The notes below the pieces were generated by a model, which was not told the origin of the DNA, made no database searches, and saw only the letters and a list, made by a program, of their open reading frames with translations. Shown one piece after another: positions 1-6,974 of a stretch of DNA of 18,356 nt. This DNA comes from Candidatus Omnitrophota bacterium (GTDB lineage: Bacteria > Omnitrophota > Gorgyraeia > B26-G9). Each line of letters starts with the position of its first letter. Positions within the stretch are counted from its first letter, which is position 1. Position numbers and translations under genes: made by a program. Where the stretch lies: NCBI GenBank assembly GCA_023136735.1, contig JAGLQQ010000026.1:1-18356 (forward strand). The letters run 5' to 3'.

Positions 1-76
1 CCAGCTCAACATCACCGCCGTCAGCCTGAAGAGCCGGCCTTATTTCCTCTAAAAGTTTCTGGACTTCTTCTTTCAT
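1..76 (-). CDS. NifU-like Fe-S cluster scaffold protein, partial (N-terminal 25 residues)
   Basis: This is the start of a gene that runs off the left edge. The visible peptide begins MKEEVQKLLEEIRPALQADG and continues GDVEL, which is the hallmark opening of the NifU C-terminal domain. That domain assembles Fe-S clusters on a CxxC motif and passes them to target proteins; the CxxC itself would lie beyond the window. The ATG is at 76-74 and is preceded by a purine-rich AAAGGAAG stretch, so the start looks genuine. Beginning almost directly with the domain suggests a short stand-alone NifU protein rather than the long nitrogenase-type NifU. It is the last gene in the minus-strand series, separated from the DUF167 gene by 120 bases that hold palindromic repeats. 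The aconitase in this window is a likely type of Fe-S client, but no link is shown. Confidence 0.85.
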   Translation of the reverse strand, partial: MKEEVQKLLEEIRPALQADGGDVEL

Positions 77-142
77 CTTTTGCTTCCTTTCTTTAATGAG
101 CACATGATTTTTGAAGCATCGCGACACAAATCATAGTGCGAA

Positions 143-191
143 TTAACCCCGCCTTGGCGGGGTAAAATCCCGTCGCTTTGTGGCGGGATCA
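143..191 (-). repeat. Palindromic GC-rich repeat, copy A (two hairpins)
   Basis: Two adjacent inverted repeats fill the gap between the DUF167 gene and nifU. One is ACCCCGCC (146-153), a 2-base loop, then GGCGGGGT (156-163), a perfect 8-bp stem. The other pairs 167-174 with 182-189 around a 7-base loop, with one G-T pair. Read on the minus strand the element begins TGATCCCGCC and ends GGCGGGGTTAA. The same ends recur in the opposite orientation at 16491-16605. There is no T-run after either hairpin on the minus strand, so a standard intrinsic terminator is unlikely. A REP/MITE-like dispersed repeat fits better. Confidence 0.7.
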
Positions 192-196
192 CTACT

Positions 197-421
197 TCAC
201 TGTTTTATAATATTTATTATTTTCTTTGAGTTATATTTGCCTTTAACAATCAAAACATCCATTTTGCTTACATTAAAATACGCTGCTAAATGCTCAAGGA
301 CTCTTTTGTTTGCTTTACCGCGCTCAGGTGTTGCGGTAACTTTCACAAGGAATTCCCCTTTAGCCTTTTCAATAATCTCATTTTTTGCCGCATTTGTAAC
401 GACTTTAATACTAATAAACAT
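197..421 (-). CDS. DUF167 / UPF0235 (YggU) family protein
   Basis: This small protein of 74 residues has the typical length for the YggU/DUF167 family. The family signature is visible: an Asn-Ala pair near residue 10, then FLVKVTATPERGKANKRVLE at about residues 24-43, and a final segment resembling VLIVKGKYNSKK. The conserved PERGKAN core is the strongest evidence. Members are compact alpha/beta proteins with no settled biochemical role, so no function is assigned. The ATG at 421 gives the usual family N-terminus. The gene lies 46 bases downstream of trpB on the same strand, probably in one transcript, and is followed by palindromic repeat copy A only 6 bases past its TGA stop. Confidence 0.9.
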   Translation of the reverse strand: MFISIKVVTNAAKNEIIEKAKGEFLVKVTATPERGKANKRVLEHLAAYFNVSKMDVLIVKGKYNSKKIINIIKQ

Positions 422-467
422 AATTTAGATTCCAGACATCTCTAAAAATTTATTCAAAACAAGCCAA

Positions 468-1829
468 TTATTCTTTAATATCTGGCAATTCTTTTAATGA
501 TTCTTCTATCTTTTCTTTAGGATATTCAAAATCCGTCAAGCCATGCGCAAGATATTTATCATAAGAGCTTAAATCAAAAAATCCATGGCCGCTGTAATTA
601 AACACTATTGTTTTTTCCTGTCCATCTTCTTTTGCCTTTAGCGCTTCGTTGATTGCCGCTCTTATCGCGTGTGATGTTTCCGGCGCAGGAATTCTTCCTT
701 CGGTTCTGGCAAAAGTAACCGCTGCTTCAAAGGCCGCGTTCTGATGAAAACTTACAGCTTCAATCATATTCTCATTTTTAATAAAGCTTAGTAAAGGCGC
801 CATCCCATGATAACGCAAGCCACCAGCATGAATTCCCGGCGGCACAAAAGAATGCCCCAGTGTATGCATCTTGAGCAAAGGGGTAGTCATTGCAGTATCG
901 CCAAAATCATAACGGTAAGGCCCTTTTGTTAATGTCGGGCAAGCTTCCGGTTCTGTGCCGATAAACCGAATTTTTCCCTTTTCGTTCATTTTATCAAATA
1001 CAAACGGAAAAATAAAACCAGCAAAATTACTTCCGCCACCGCAGCATCCGATCATAATATCAGGTGTTTCGCCAATACTCTGAAGCTGTTTTTTTGTTTC
1101 TAACCCCACAACGGTCTGATGCATAAGAACATGGTTCAATACACTGCCAAGCGAATATTTTGTATTCTTGCTCGTAACTGTATCTTCTATTGCTTCACTT
1201 ATAGCCATGCCTAAACTTCCCGGACAATCCGGATCTTTTGCTAATATCATTCTTCCTGCATTTGTTCTTTGCGAAGGACTAGGATATACAGTAGCCTTCC
1301 AAACATGCATCATAGAGCGCCTGTATGGTTTTTGCTCATAACTTATCTTAACCATATACACAACGCATTCAATACCAAAAAAATTTGTCGCAAACGCAAG
1401 CGCACTTCCCCACTGTCCGGCTCCGGTCTCAGTTGTAATTCTGGTAATACCTGCCTGCTTATTATAATATGCCTGAGCGACTGCTGTATTAGGCTTATGT
1501 GATCCTGCCGGGCTGACTGATTCGTCTTTAAAATATATCTTAGCCGGTGTGCCTAAGAATTCTTCCAGTCTTCTTGCCCGGATAAGCGGCGTCGGTCTCC
1601 AGATCGAAAGGATATCCAGCACTTCTTCTGGGATATCTATCCAGCGCTGCTTGCTCACCTCTTGTTCAATAAGCGACATGGGAAATATAGGCGCAAAGTC
1701 TTCAGCGGTTGCAGGTTTACCTGTTCCCGGATGCAAAGCAGGGGGAATAGGTTTGGATATATCAGCCTGAATATTGTACCATTGCTTCGGCAACTCTTTT
1801 TTGTTCAGCAATATCCTATTATCACTCAT
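468..1829 (-). CDS. trpB: Tryptophan synthase beta chain, TrpB2 type (PLP enzyme)
   Basis: The 453-residue protein belongs to the TrpB2 (TrpB-related) branch, which is longer than the ~400-residue TrpB1 and has an N-terminal extension (here roughly residues 1-75). The family joins indole and serine into tryptophan with pyridoxal phosphate. The Schiff-base lysine is K112 in PAGSHKPNTA (residues 107-116). A catalytic Glu is E134 in TETGAGQW, and the phosphate-binding loop is GGGSN at about 264-268. A strong GGAGG precedes the ATG. No trpA, trpC or other trp gene is beside it; TrpB2 often stands alone and may salvage indole or have another beta-replacement role. Its neighbours (DUF167 downstream, a Cys-rich protein upstream) do not clarify this. 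The family is secure; the physiological reaction is inferred. Confidence 0.93.
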   Translation of the reverse strand: MSDNRILLNKKELPKQWYNIQADISKPIPPALHPGTGKPATAEDFAPIFPMSLIEQEVSKQRWIDIPEEVLDILSIWRPTPLIRARRLEEFLGTPAKIYFKDESVSPAGSHKPNTAVAQAYYNKQAGITRITTETGAGQWGSALAFATNFFGIECVVYMVKISYEQKPYRRSMMHVWKATVYPSPSQRTNAGRMILAKDPDCPGSLGMAISEAIEDTVTSKNTKYSLGSVLNHVLMHQTVVGLETKKQLQSIGETPDIMIGCCGGGSNFAGFIFPFVFDKMNEKGKIRFIGTEPEACPTLTKGPYRYDFGDTAMTTPLLKMHTLGHSFVPPGIHAGGLRYHGMAPLLSFIKNENMIEAVSFHQNAAFEAAVTFARTEGRIPAPETSHAIRAAINEALKAKEDGQEKTIVFNYSGHGFFDLSSYDKYLAHGLTDFEYPKEKIEESLKELPDIKE

Positions 1830-1871
1830 ATTTTCCTCCTTTAATTAAATAAATCAGGAAAACATCATGGT

Positions 1872-2174
1872 TTATACAGTTCGACATTCTAAATCATTTT
1901 GTGAACTTAAGCGCTGTTTTATATAAGCGCATTTCCAACGTCCCGGCCAGTCAGCATGCAAAATAGTTCTAATGTTTACACATTCGAAAAATTTGCCTGA
2001 TTGTGTTTTCTGCATGCCGCCTCTAGAGTCGTAAATATCGCATAGATATTTACCATCAGGTTGAGCAATTAAATGAATGCATGCATCATCTCCTACCCCG
2101 CAGCAATTGCCGCATTTCAAGCAAGCATTTTCAAATTCTTCTTCTTTGTTTATTTGATAAATCTTATAATCCAT
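1872..2174 (-). CDS. Small cysteine-cluster protein, YkgJ-like zinc/iron-chelating domain
   Basis: This protein of 100 residues contains nine cysteines. A dense N-terminal group, CLKCGNCCG (residues 18-26), is followed by Cys32, Cys45, Cys65, Cys82 and Cys97. The CxxCxxCC start and the later spaced cysteines resemble the YkgJ / UPF0153 metal-chelating family, so binding of zinc or an Fe-S cluster is plausible but unproven. An in-frame ORF extends up to 2270. I chose the ATG at 2174 because family homology begins there and because a promoter-like sequence (2217-2245) lies inside the longer version. The spacing to trpB is 42 bases, so both may share that promoter. No enzymatic function is assigned. 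Confidence 0.65.
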   Translation of the reverse strand: MDYKIYQINKEEEFENACLKCGNCCGVGDDACIHLIAQPDGKYLCDIYDSRGGMQKTQSGKFFECVNIRTILHADWPGRWKCAYIKQRLSSQNDLECRTV

Positions 2175-2216
2175 AAAAGCATCTTGACCTTTTCTAAAAT
2201 AAATATATTGTATTAT

Positions 2217-2245
2217 ACGATAGCATAAACATGTACCCAAGTCAA
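2217..2245 (-). promoter_or_regulatory. Possible sigma70-type promoter for the Cys-cluster gene and trpB
   Basis: On the minus strand TTGACT (2245-2240) is followed after 17 bases by TATCGT (2222-2217). A better TATAAT (2217-2212) sits right after it, but at a 22-base spacing. The -35 is 5/6 to consensus. The position, about 40 bases before the ATG at 2174, is suitable. This is a sequence-match guess only. Confidence 0.35.
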
Positions 2246-2316
2246 CATAGGGAGTATTGCTGAAAATCACATATTATTTAACAAAAAATTCCCTTAAATC
2301 ATTAGCTGTTTCTTTA

Positions 2317-2766
2317 TTATGGCGTTATTGCCTGAGGCAGTATATGTCTAATAATCTGCACATTATTATTTTCAGTTATTTTTATATGTGTCTCCTTTGT
2401 ACAACTCAAGACATTATGCCAGATACCTTTAAGTAACACAATCGGCTTATCTAGAACAAAAGCTTCAATACCCTCCGGCACCTTCTGATTAGAAACATAT
2501 AAAATAGCTTTTCCCTTAATTGGCTCAAAACTTTCATATGAAACAGGATGGTTCTCGAGAAATTTGATCTGTTTTTCTCTGAGGATCAAGTAAGCAATTC
2601 GCCACCCCTTGACTTTGGGCTCACGAATAACAATTCTAAACTGATTATTCTCTTTTTTATTTTCAGGGCCTTCCCATTGAATAATATAGCCGTATTTTTT
2701 AAAGTTCAAAGCTGTAAGTTTTTTCGGTTTTATCTTTAAATTTTCTATTTTCTTCACTTGACTCAT
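2317..2766 (-). CDS. AllA-like (ureidoglycolate lyase superfamily) cupin-type protein
   Basis: The 149-residue protein resembles the ureidoglycolate lyase/hydrolase superfamily in pattern. FLENHPVSYESFEPIKGKA (residues 69-87) matches the family's Glu-x-His-Pro ... Phe-x-Pro segment, and IEAFVLDKPIVLLKGIWHNV (100-119) matches the Ala-Phe ... Gly-x-Trp-His segment that carries a conserved active-site histidine (H117). In AllA the enzyme splits ureidoglycolate to glyoxylate and urea, but no other allantoin-degradation gene is in the window, so the true substrate is unknown. The N-terminal 40 residues are Lys/Asn-rich and variable. The ATG at 2766 is preceded by GGAAGG at a rather long distance, so the start is not certain. 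It follows the broken OsmC gene by 28 bases. Confidence 0.6.
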   Translation of the reverse strand: MSQVKKIENLKIKPKKLTALNFKKYGYIIQWEGPENKKENNQFRIVIREPKVKGWRIAYLILREKQIKFLENHPVSYESFEPIKGKAILYVSNQKVPEGIEAFVLDKPIVLLKGIWHNVLSCTKETHIKITENNNVQIIRHILPQAITP

Positions 2767-2794
2767 TATTATTCAATCCCTTCCGAAATATTGT

Positions 2795-3188
2795 TTAGAC
2801 TAAAGCAATGTCCATTTTTGGATTATGATTTATCGTATTATGAATAAGACATTTTTTTGCGGCAGCGAGTATTGTATCATGCCTTGATCATGTATTCACG
2901 TTTGGCAAATCTACCTCAATTTTAATATTATCCAATCGAGTCGGATTAGACGCTTTTTTCTGCTGTTATTATTATTTTCATCCCGGCAGCATCAAGCGCC
3001 GCATTTCTGCAGTAACTAGCTACATACACACCAGCACAACTGGCAATACTGCTCAAGAAAAGCTGCGGGGAGGCAGCACCTTCATCAGTTCCTCCTACCC
3101 CAAGCAGCAGATCAATAATAATTTTATGTTTCGCACAATCAGCACTAAATTTCATTTCTCCTAAATAATCAACATTCACTTGCATCAT
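2795..3188 (-). pseudogene. OsmC/Ohr-family peroxiredoxin-like gene, disrupted by a frameshift and a stop
   Basis: The intact reading frame codes for 80 residues that match the N-terminal part of OsmC-family proteins, which reduce organic peroxides through two cysteines. Cys51 sits in the typical LFLSSIASCAG context. After KIIITAEK the frame ends at SV-stop. Shifting at a run of six T (2954-2959; AAAAAA in the coding sense) continues the family as ASNPTRLDNIKIEVDLPNVNT, then meets TGA (2888-2890), then resumes in the same frame with HDTILAAAKKCLIHNTINHN, the classic OsmC C-terminus holding the second cysteine (about position 113). With both lesions repaired the protein would be about 130 residues, the normal family length, ending at TAA 2797-2795. 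TGA is a normal stop for neighbouring genes, so recoding is unlikely. A sequencing error could explain the homopolymer shift but less easily the TGA. Confidence 0.8.
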
Positions 3189-3204
3189 TTTATTCTTTTG
3201 AAAA

Positions 3205-3900
3205 TCATCTTCTTGAAAAGCCTGGCTTCTGTATTTTAATATATCTTTCCCATCTCAGATAAACCTGTTTTGTTGCTCTGACATCCCGCTGGCAATATCT
3301 CGCAATATCTGTCGTCCTCTGATCTCTAAATAAATCACCAACCATGGCACCGCTAATACCTTCTTCTTTGGAACTTTTAATTCCAAACGCCTGACTGACC
3401 ATATGCAGACTGAAATGACGCCGCATTGCTCCATAACAAGTCAGCTGATCATATAAATCAACATGCGCCTTTGCATCATATCTATATGGCATGAGATCTT
3501 TGGTCGGCTTTACCTTAAGTGCCGCACTGCGCATCATGATATACGGACAGTCAAAACCGCGCCCATTATAGGTAATAAACTGGCTGCAATCGCTAATCTT
3601 ATCCCAGAAATTTTCGAGAATGTCCTTTTCGCTGCACACATTATATTCGTCTTTACCTTCACGAAAGCAACCTGTCGTACCATCAGTGCTTTGAAAAAAA
3701 ACTACTCCTTCATCACTCGTTACATCAACCATACCGATAGCTACGATCTTCCCGCTCACAGGAGACAAACCCAGCCCATCTCTAATTTCCTGCTTTTCCT
3801 CATCAGTTTTAGCACGCTTAAGCAATATCTCCTGCGTTTGGGCATCATAGGAGTCAAAATCATCCCCCACAGTTTCAATATCAAAAACAATTTTATTCAT
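3205..3900 (-). CDS. Predicted 3'-5' exonuclease, PolB exonuclease-like (DEDDy)
   Basis: This 231-residue protein has the RNase H-fold proofreading exonuclease motifs in order. ExoI is FDIET with D7 and E9. ExoII is ITYNGRGFDCPYI (109-121) with D117. ExoIII is YCQRD (202-206), giving Tyr and Asp in the YxxxD spacing of the DEDDy subclass. Four acidic residues of this kind bind two metal ions that cleave the 3' terminal phosphodiester. The best family fit is the stand-alone 'predicted 3'-5' exonuclease related to the PolB exonuclease domain'; no polymerase domain is present. A role in DNA repair or RNA trimming is inferred. The ATG at 3900 has AAGGA upstream. The OsmC remnant begins 16 bases downstream, so the two were probably cotranscribed. 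Confidence 0.85.
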   Translation of the reverse strand: MNKIVFDIETVGDDFDSYDAQTQEILLKRAKTDEEKQEIRDGLGLSPVSGKIVAIGMVDVTSDEGVVFFQSTDGTTGCFREGKDEYNVCSEKDILENFWDKISDCSQFITYNGRGFDCPYIMMRSAALKVKPTKDLMPYRYDAKAHVDLYDQLTCYGAMRRHFSLHMVSQAFGIKSSKEEGISGAMVGDLFRDQRTTDIARYCQRDVRATKQVYLRWERYIKIQKPGFSRR

Positions 3901-3968
3901 AAAATATTTCCTTATCTGTTGCTAGTAATTACTAATCGTTATCAACTTTTTTTCAGTTTTTATTTTCT

Positions 3969-3982
3969 CAACACGCAACTCG
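3969..3982. repeat. Two near-identical heptamers (CAACACG CAACTCG)
   Basis: In the spacer between aconitase and the exonuclease gene, CAACACG is followed at once by CAACTCG, differing at one base. A weaker third unit, TAAACTA, follows. The spacer also holds a 5-bp hairpin, CTTCG (4000-4004) with CGAAG (4011-4015). A similar heptamer array occurs at 4046-4066. Confidence 0.45.
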
Positions 3983-4045
3983 TAAACTAATTTCGCGTCC
4001 TTCGTCTTAGCGAAGTGATCGTCCATCGGTTTTTCTTTTTTAATA

Positions 4046-4066
4046 GCTAAGAGCTACACGCTACCC
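4046..4066. repeat. Triple heptamer repeat (GCTANNN) across the aconitase stop codon
   Basis: Three consecutive heptamers read GCTAAGA, GCTACAC and GCTACCC on the plus strand (NNNTAGC on the minus strand). The middle unit supplies the TAG stop of the aconitase gene, and the third encodes part of the last residues (GSV). The units share four of seven bases exactly, so this is a short degenerate tandem repeat. It resembles heptamer STRR-type repeats known in other bacteria, though chance is possible at this length. Confidence 0.45.
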
Positions 4067-6000
4067 GCTTTTTTCGTGTAGTTAAGCAAACCGCCTGCCT
4101 TAATGATCTCTTTTTGTCTTGAAGAAAGCTCATATATCATCTTGATTTTCTCATTTTTAGTTTTGTTTTCAACTACAATGCTCTCACCCTGATCAAAGCA
4201 GGCGATCAAATCCGACATTTCCAACTGATCTTCTTCATCTAAGTTCTCATAATCCTTGGGACTAGAAAAAACAAGCGGAAGAATACCGAAATTCACCAGA
4301 TTTGCGGCATGAATACGCTCTAAAGATTTAGCAAGAACAGCCTTTACGCCTAGATACATCGGACACAATGCTGCATGCTCGCGACTTGATCCCTGACCAT
4401 AACTATCTCCAGCAACAATAAAGGAAGCTTGTTTTTTTTCTTTCAACGTCTTAGCCCTTTGAGCAAAATAAGGATCCAGCCCTTCAAAAACAAAGCCGGA
4501 ATATTTTTCAATATTAGAACGAAACTTCAACCTTGGCCCTGCAGGCATAATATGATCTGTAGTTATTTTATCTCCCACCTTAATCGCAACCTGCCCCTTA
4601 AGATCTTTGCCCAAAAGAGAATTTTGCGGCGGCTGCCCAATATTAGGACCTCGGAATACTTCGGTTTTTGCACTCAGTTCGTCTGGGGAAATAACCATAC
4701 TGTCATCAATATTAAATTTTTCCGGTAACTTAACTTCAGGATATTCCTCAGCCTGTTTGATTAAAGGGTCAACAAAAACTCCTTCAATAGCGCACAAGGC
4801 CGCGGTTTCCACAGACACAAGATAAATCCCCGCAGTTGCCGTTCCACTTCGTCCTTCAAAATTCCGATTATTAGTACGCACAGATACCGCATTTGTTTTT
4901 GGTGCCTGCCCACAACCAATGCAAAATCCACAGGTACTTTCCATTATTCTTGCGCCACTTTCGATCATGCTAGCTAAAATCCCATTTTTTGCAATCATAG
5001 TAAAAACCTGTTTGGACCCAGGGGCTATGGCAAAAGATATTTCTGGAGATACTTTTTTACCATCTAGTATTTTTCCTGCAATCATCAGATCTCTTAGGGA
5101 AGAATTCGTACAACTGCCAATTTCAACCTGATCTATTTTTCTCCCTGCTATTTCACTCACGGCAACTACATTCCCCGGAGAATGAGGCAAGGCTACCATC
5201 GGCACAATTTCTGATAAATCTATTTGAATTTCATCATTATATTGAGCATCAGGTTCTGCCTTTAACTCCTGATAATCAGCTAGGCGGTCTTGGGCCAAAA
5301 GAAATTCTTTAGTAATCTCATCTGAGGGAAAAATGCTGGTAGTTACGCCTGTTTCTGCGCCCATATTTGCTATTGTCGAACGTTCCGGCACGCTTAAAGT
5401 TCTGAGCCCATCACCACAATATTCAAGTACCTTATTCACATTTCCTTTTGTTGAAATAATTTTCAGTACATGCAGTATAATATCTTTTGCAGATACCCAC
5501 TTTCGCAGTTTTCCCCTTAATTCTACTTTAATAACCTCAGGCGCAGTAAGATAGAATGCTCCTCCCCCCATAGCCACAGCTACATCAAGCCCTCCCGCTC
5601 CGATAGCAATCATACCGAGCCCGCCTCCTGTCGGTGTATGCGAATCACTGCCAAGAAGTGTCTTACCTGGTTTGCCAAAGCGCTCCAGGTGCACCTGATG
5701 ACATATACCGTTTCCCGGACGAGAAAATTTTATTCCATATTTTGCCGCAACCGTTTGCAAATATTTATGGTCATCTGCGTTTTCATAGCCTTGCTGTAAT
5801 GTATTGTGATCTACGTAGCTAAGAGATAGCTCAGTTTTGACCTTTTTAATCCCCATTGATTCAAATTGCAAATAGGCCATGGTTCCCGTTGCATCCTGAG
5901 TTAATGTCTGGTCGATTTTTATGCCTATTTCCTCGCCTTGGCGCAATTCACCGTCTATGAGATGTTTTCTTAAGATTTTATACGTTAAATTATCTGCCAT
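4054..6000 (-). CDS. Aconitate hydratase
   Basis: This enzyme isomerises citrate to isocitrate through cis-aconitate using a [4Fe-4S] cluster. Three cluster ligands are visible: C297 in EIGSCTNSS, and C357 and C360 in ESTCGFCIGCG. Other active-site segments are LLGSDSHTPTGGG (115-127) and, in the C-terminal swivel domain, GDSYGQGSSREHAA (531-544) with the catalytic Ser-Arg pair near 539-540. The domain order is large Fe-S domains (about 1-410), a linker, then the swivel (about 460-648). At 648 residues it is much shorter than AcnA or AcnB and fits the compact mitochondrial-like or putative aconitase clade. AGGAG precedes the ATG. It lies 44 bases after apbE and, with mdh, forms a small TCA-related cluster. 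Homoaconitase or another hydro-lyase role is less likely but not excluded. Confidence 0.92.
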   Translation of the reverse strand: MADNLTYKILRKHLIDGELRQGEEIGIKIDQTLTQDATGTMAYLQFESMGIKKVKTELSLSYVDHNTLQQGYENADDHKYLQTVAAKYGIKFSRPGNGICHQVHLERFGKPGKTLLGSDSHTPTGGGLGMIAIGAGGLDVAVAMGGGAFYLTAPEVIKVELRGKLRKWVSAKDIILHVLKIISTKGNVNKVLEYCGDGLRTLSVPERSTIANMGAETGVTTSIFPSDEITKEFLLAQDRLADYQELKAEPDAQYNDEIQIDLSEIVPMVALPHSPGNVVAVSEIAGRKIDQVEIGSCTNSSLRDLMIAGKILDGKKVSPEISFAIAPGSKQVFTMIAKNGILASMIESGARIMESTCGFCIGCGQAPKTNAVSVRTNNRNFEGRSGTATAGIYLVSVETAALCAIEGVFVDPLIKQAEEYPEVKLPEKFNIDDSMVISPDELSAKTEVFRGPNIGQPPQNSLLGKDLKGQVAIKVGDKITTDHIMPAGPRLKFRSNIEKYSGFVFEGLDPYFAQRAKTLKEKKQASFIVAGDSYGQGSSREHAALCPMYLGVKAVLAKSLERIHAANLVNFGILPLVFSSPKDYENLDEEDQLEMSDLIACFDQGESIVVENKTKNEKIKMIYELSSRQKEIIKAGGLLNYTKKAGSV

Positions 6001-6044
6001 GATTTTCTCCTAAAAATTGCTTTTTTCTGAAAAATTTTCCTAAA

Positions 6045-6974
6045 CTATTGATTCCAATTATAAACTATAGCCTCAGGGCGTCCTTGGTTACTGATAACAA
6101 ACAATGCCTTAATATCATTTCTGTGCCGCAAGATCAATGCCTTTGCCCTTGGCATTCCCATAATAAAAAATGCTGTTGCGAAAACATCTGCATCAACACA
6201 TGTTGGAGCAATAACCGACACACTCAACAGGCCTTCATCTGCAAGTGATCCACTTTTTGGATCAATAATATGTTTTTTTACATAATTACCTGAGGTCGTA
6301 ACCGCCTGGTTTTTAATAGAAACCTTTTTTACTATTTTCTCCGGGGATATCGGGTTACGCACGCCGACCTTCCAAGTCACTCCATGTTCATTTACGCCAT
6401 GAGCATAAATATCTCCGCCAATATCAATAAGGTAATTTTCAATCTGAAATTGCTCAAAGTGTTCAGCTATTTTATCAACAGCAAATCCCGTGGCAATGCC
6501 GCCAAGATCTATTTTTGTTTTTTTATTTTTAAAATAAACAGTTTTCCGCTTCGTATTTAAAATAATACTACCATATCCGCCTTCTTTTTGTAAAGACGTC
6601 GCAGTGACATCAAACACTCCCCCTGTAAACTTTGAATAGAACAGAGACTTTTCCAATATATCAAGCATAAGATCACTAATTTTTACCGGAGCTTGTCCTG
6701 CATTTTTATTAATCGCCTTTAATTCACTATCTTGAGAATAAAAACTCAGGGTTTGATCATATTTTTTTAGCAGGGAAAACGCCTCATCAATCATCTTATA
6801 AGCTCTGTCTATTTTATTTCTAGTAGGATGATCAACAACTATTGTTATCCTTGCAGTTGTTCCCATGGCAAGAATCGTTTCAGTAATAACTTTTTTACTG
6901 GTTATATTTCGCAGTATAATTACCAGCGTAATAATCAAAAACGTTATAGTTGCCAGCTTAAGAATTGATTTCAT
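6045..6974 (-). CDS. apbE: FAD:protein FMN transferase (ApbE family), membrane-anchored
   Basis: ApbE proteins attach FMN covalently to a Thr or Ser of extracytoplasmic flavoproteins, using FAD and Mg2+. Family motifs are in order: AMGTTARI (36-43), FDVTATSLQ (121-129), DLGGIATGFAVD (156-167), LIDIGGDIYAHG (182-193), TTSGNY (226-231), HIIDPKSG (235-242) and the Asp-rich PTCVDADVFATAFF segment (257-270). Residues 5-21 form one hydrophobic membrane segment. No lipobox cysteine follows, so it is probably an uncleaved anchor rather than a lipoprotein, with the catalytic domain outside. The usual Lys of the DLGGIAKG motif is Thr162. The start overlaps the mdh stop as ATGA, so the two are translationally coupled. 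Likely targets (Rnf/Nqr-type subunits or FMN-binding domain proteins) are not in the window. Confidence 0.9.
   Translation of the reverse strand: MKSILKLATITFLIITLVIILRNITSKKVITETILAMGTTARITIVVDHPTRNKIDRAYKMIDEAFSLLKKYDQTLSFYSQDSELKAINKNAGQAPVKISDLMLDILEKSLFYSKFTGGVFDVTATSLQKEGGYGSIILNTKRKTVYFKNKKTKIDLGGIATGFAVDKIAEHFEQFQIENYLIDIGGDIYAHGVNEHGVTWKVGVRNPISPEKIVKKVSIKNQAVTTSGNYVKKHIIDPKSGSLADEGLLSVSVIAPTCVDADVFATAFFIMGMPRAKALILRHRNDIKALFVISNQGRPEAIVYNWNQ

Noticed and set aside
2175..2270. A longer N-terminus for the Cys-cluster protein
   Set aside because: The additional 32 residues lack family similarity and would contain the promoter-like sequence; the internal ATG fits better.
2888..2890. 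TGA as selenocysteine or another recoded amino acid in the OsmC gene
   Set aside because: A frameshift is also present, no SECIS-like hairpin is obvious after the TGA, and TGA is used as a stop in adk, mdh, rplQ and rpsE.
3463..3990. A 175-codon plus-strand open frame opposite the exonuclease gene
   Set aside because: It lies against a gene with clear DEDDy motifs, its translation has no recognisable domain, and there is no good ribosome binding site.
4000..4015. Hairpin CTTCG/CGAAG as a terminator
   Set aside because: The stem has only five pairs and no T-run follows on the minus strand.
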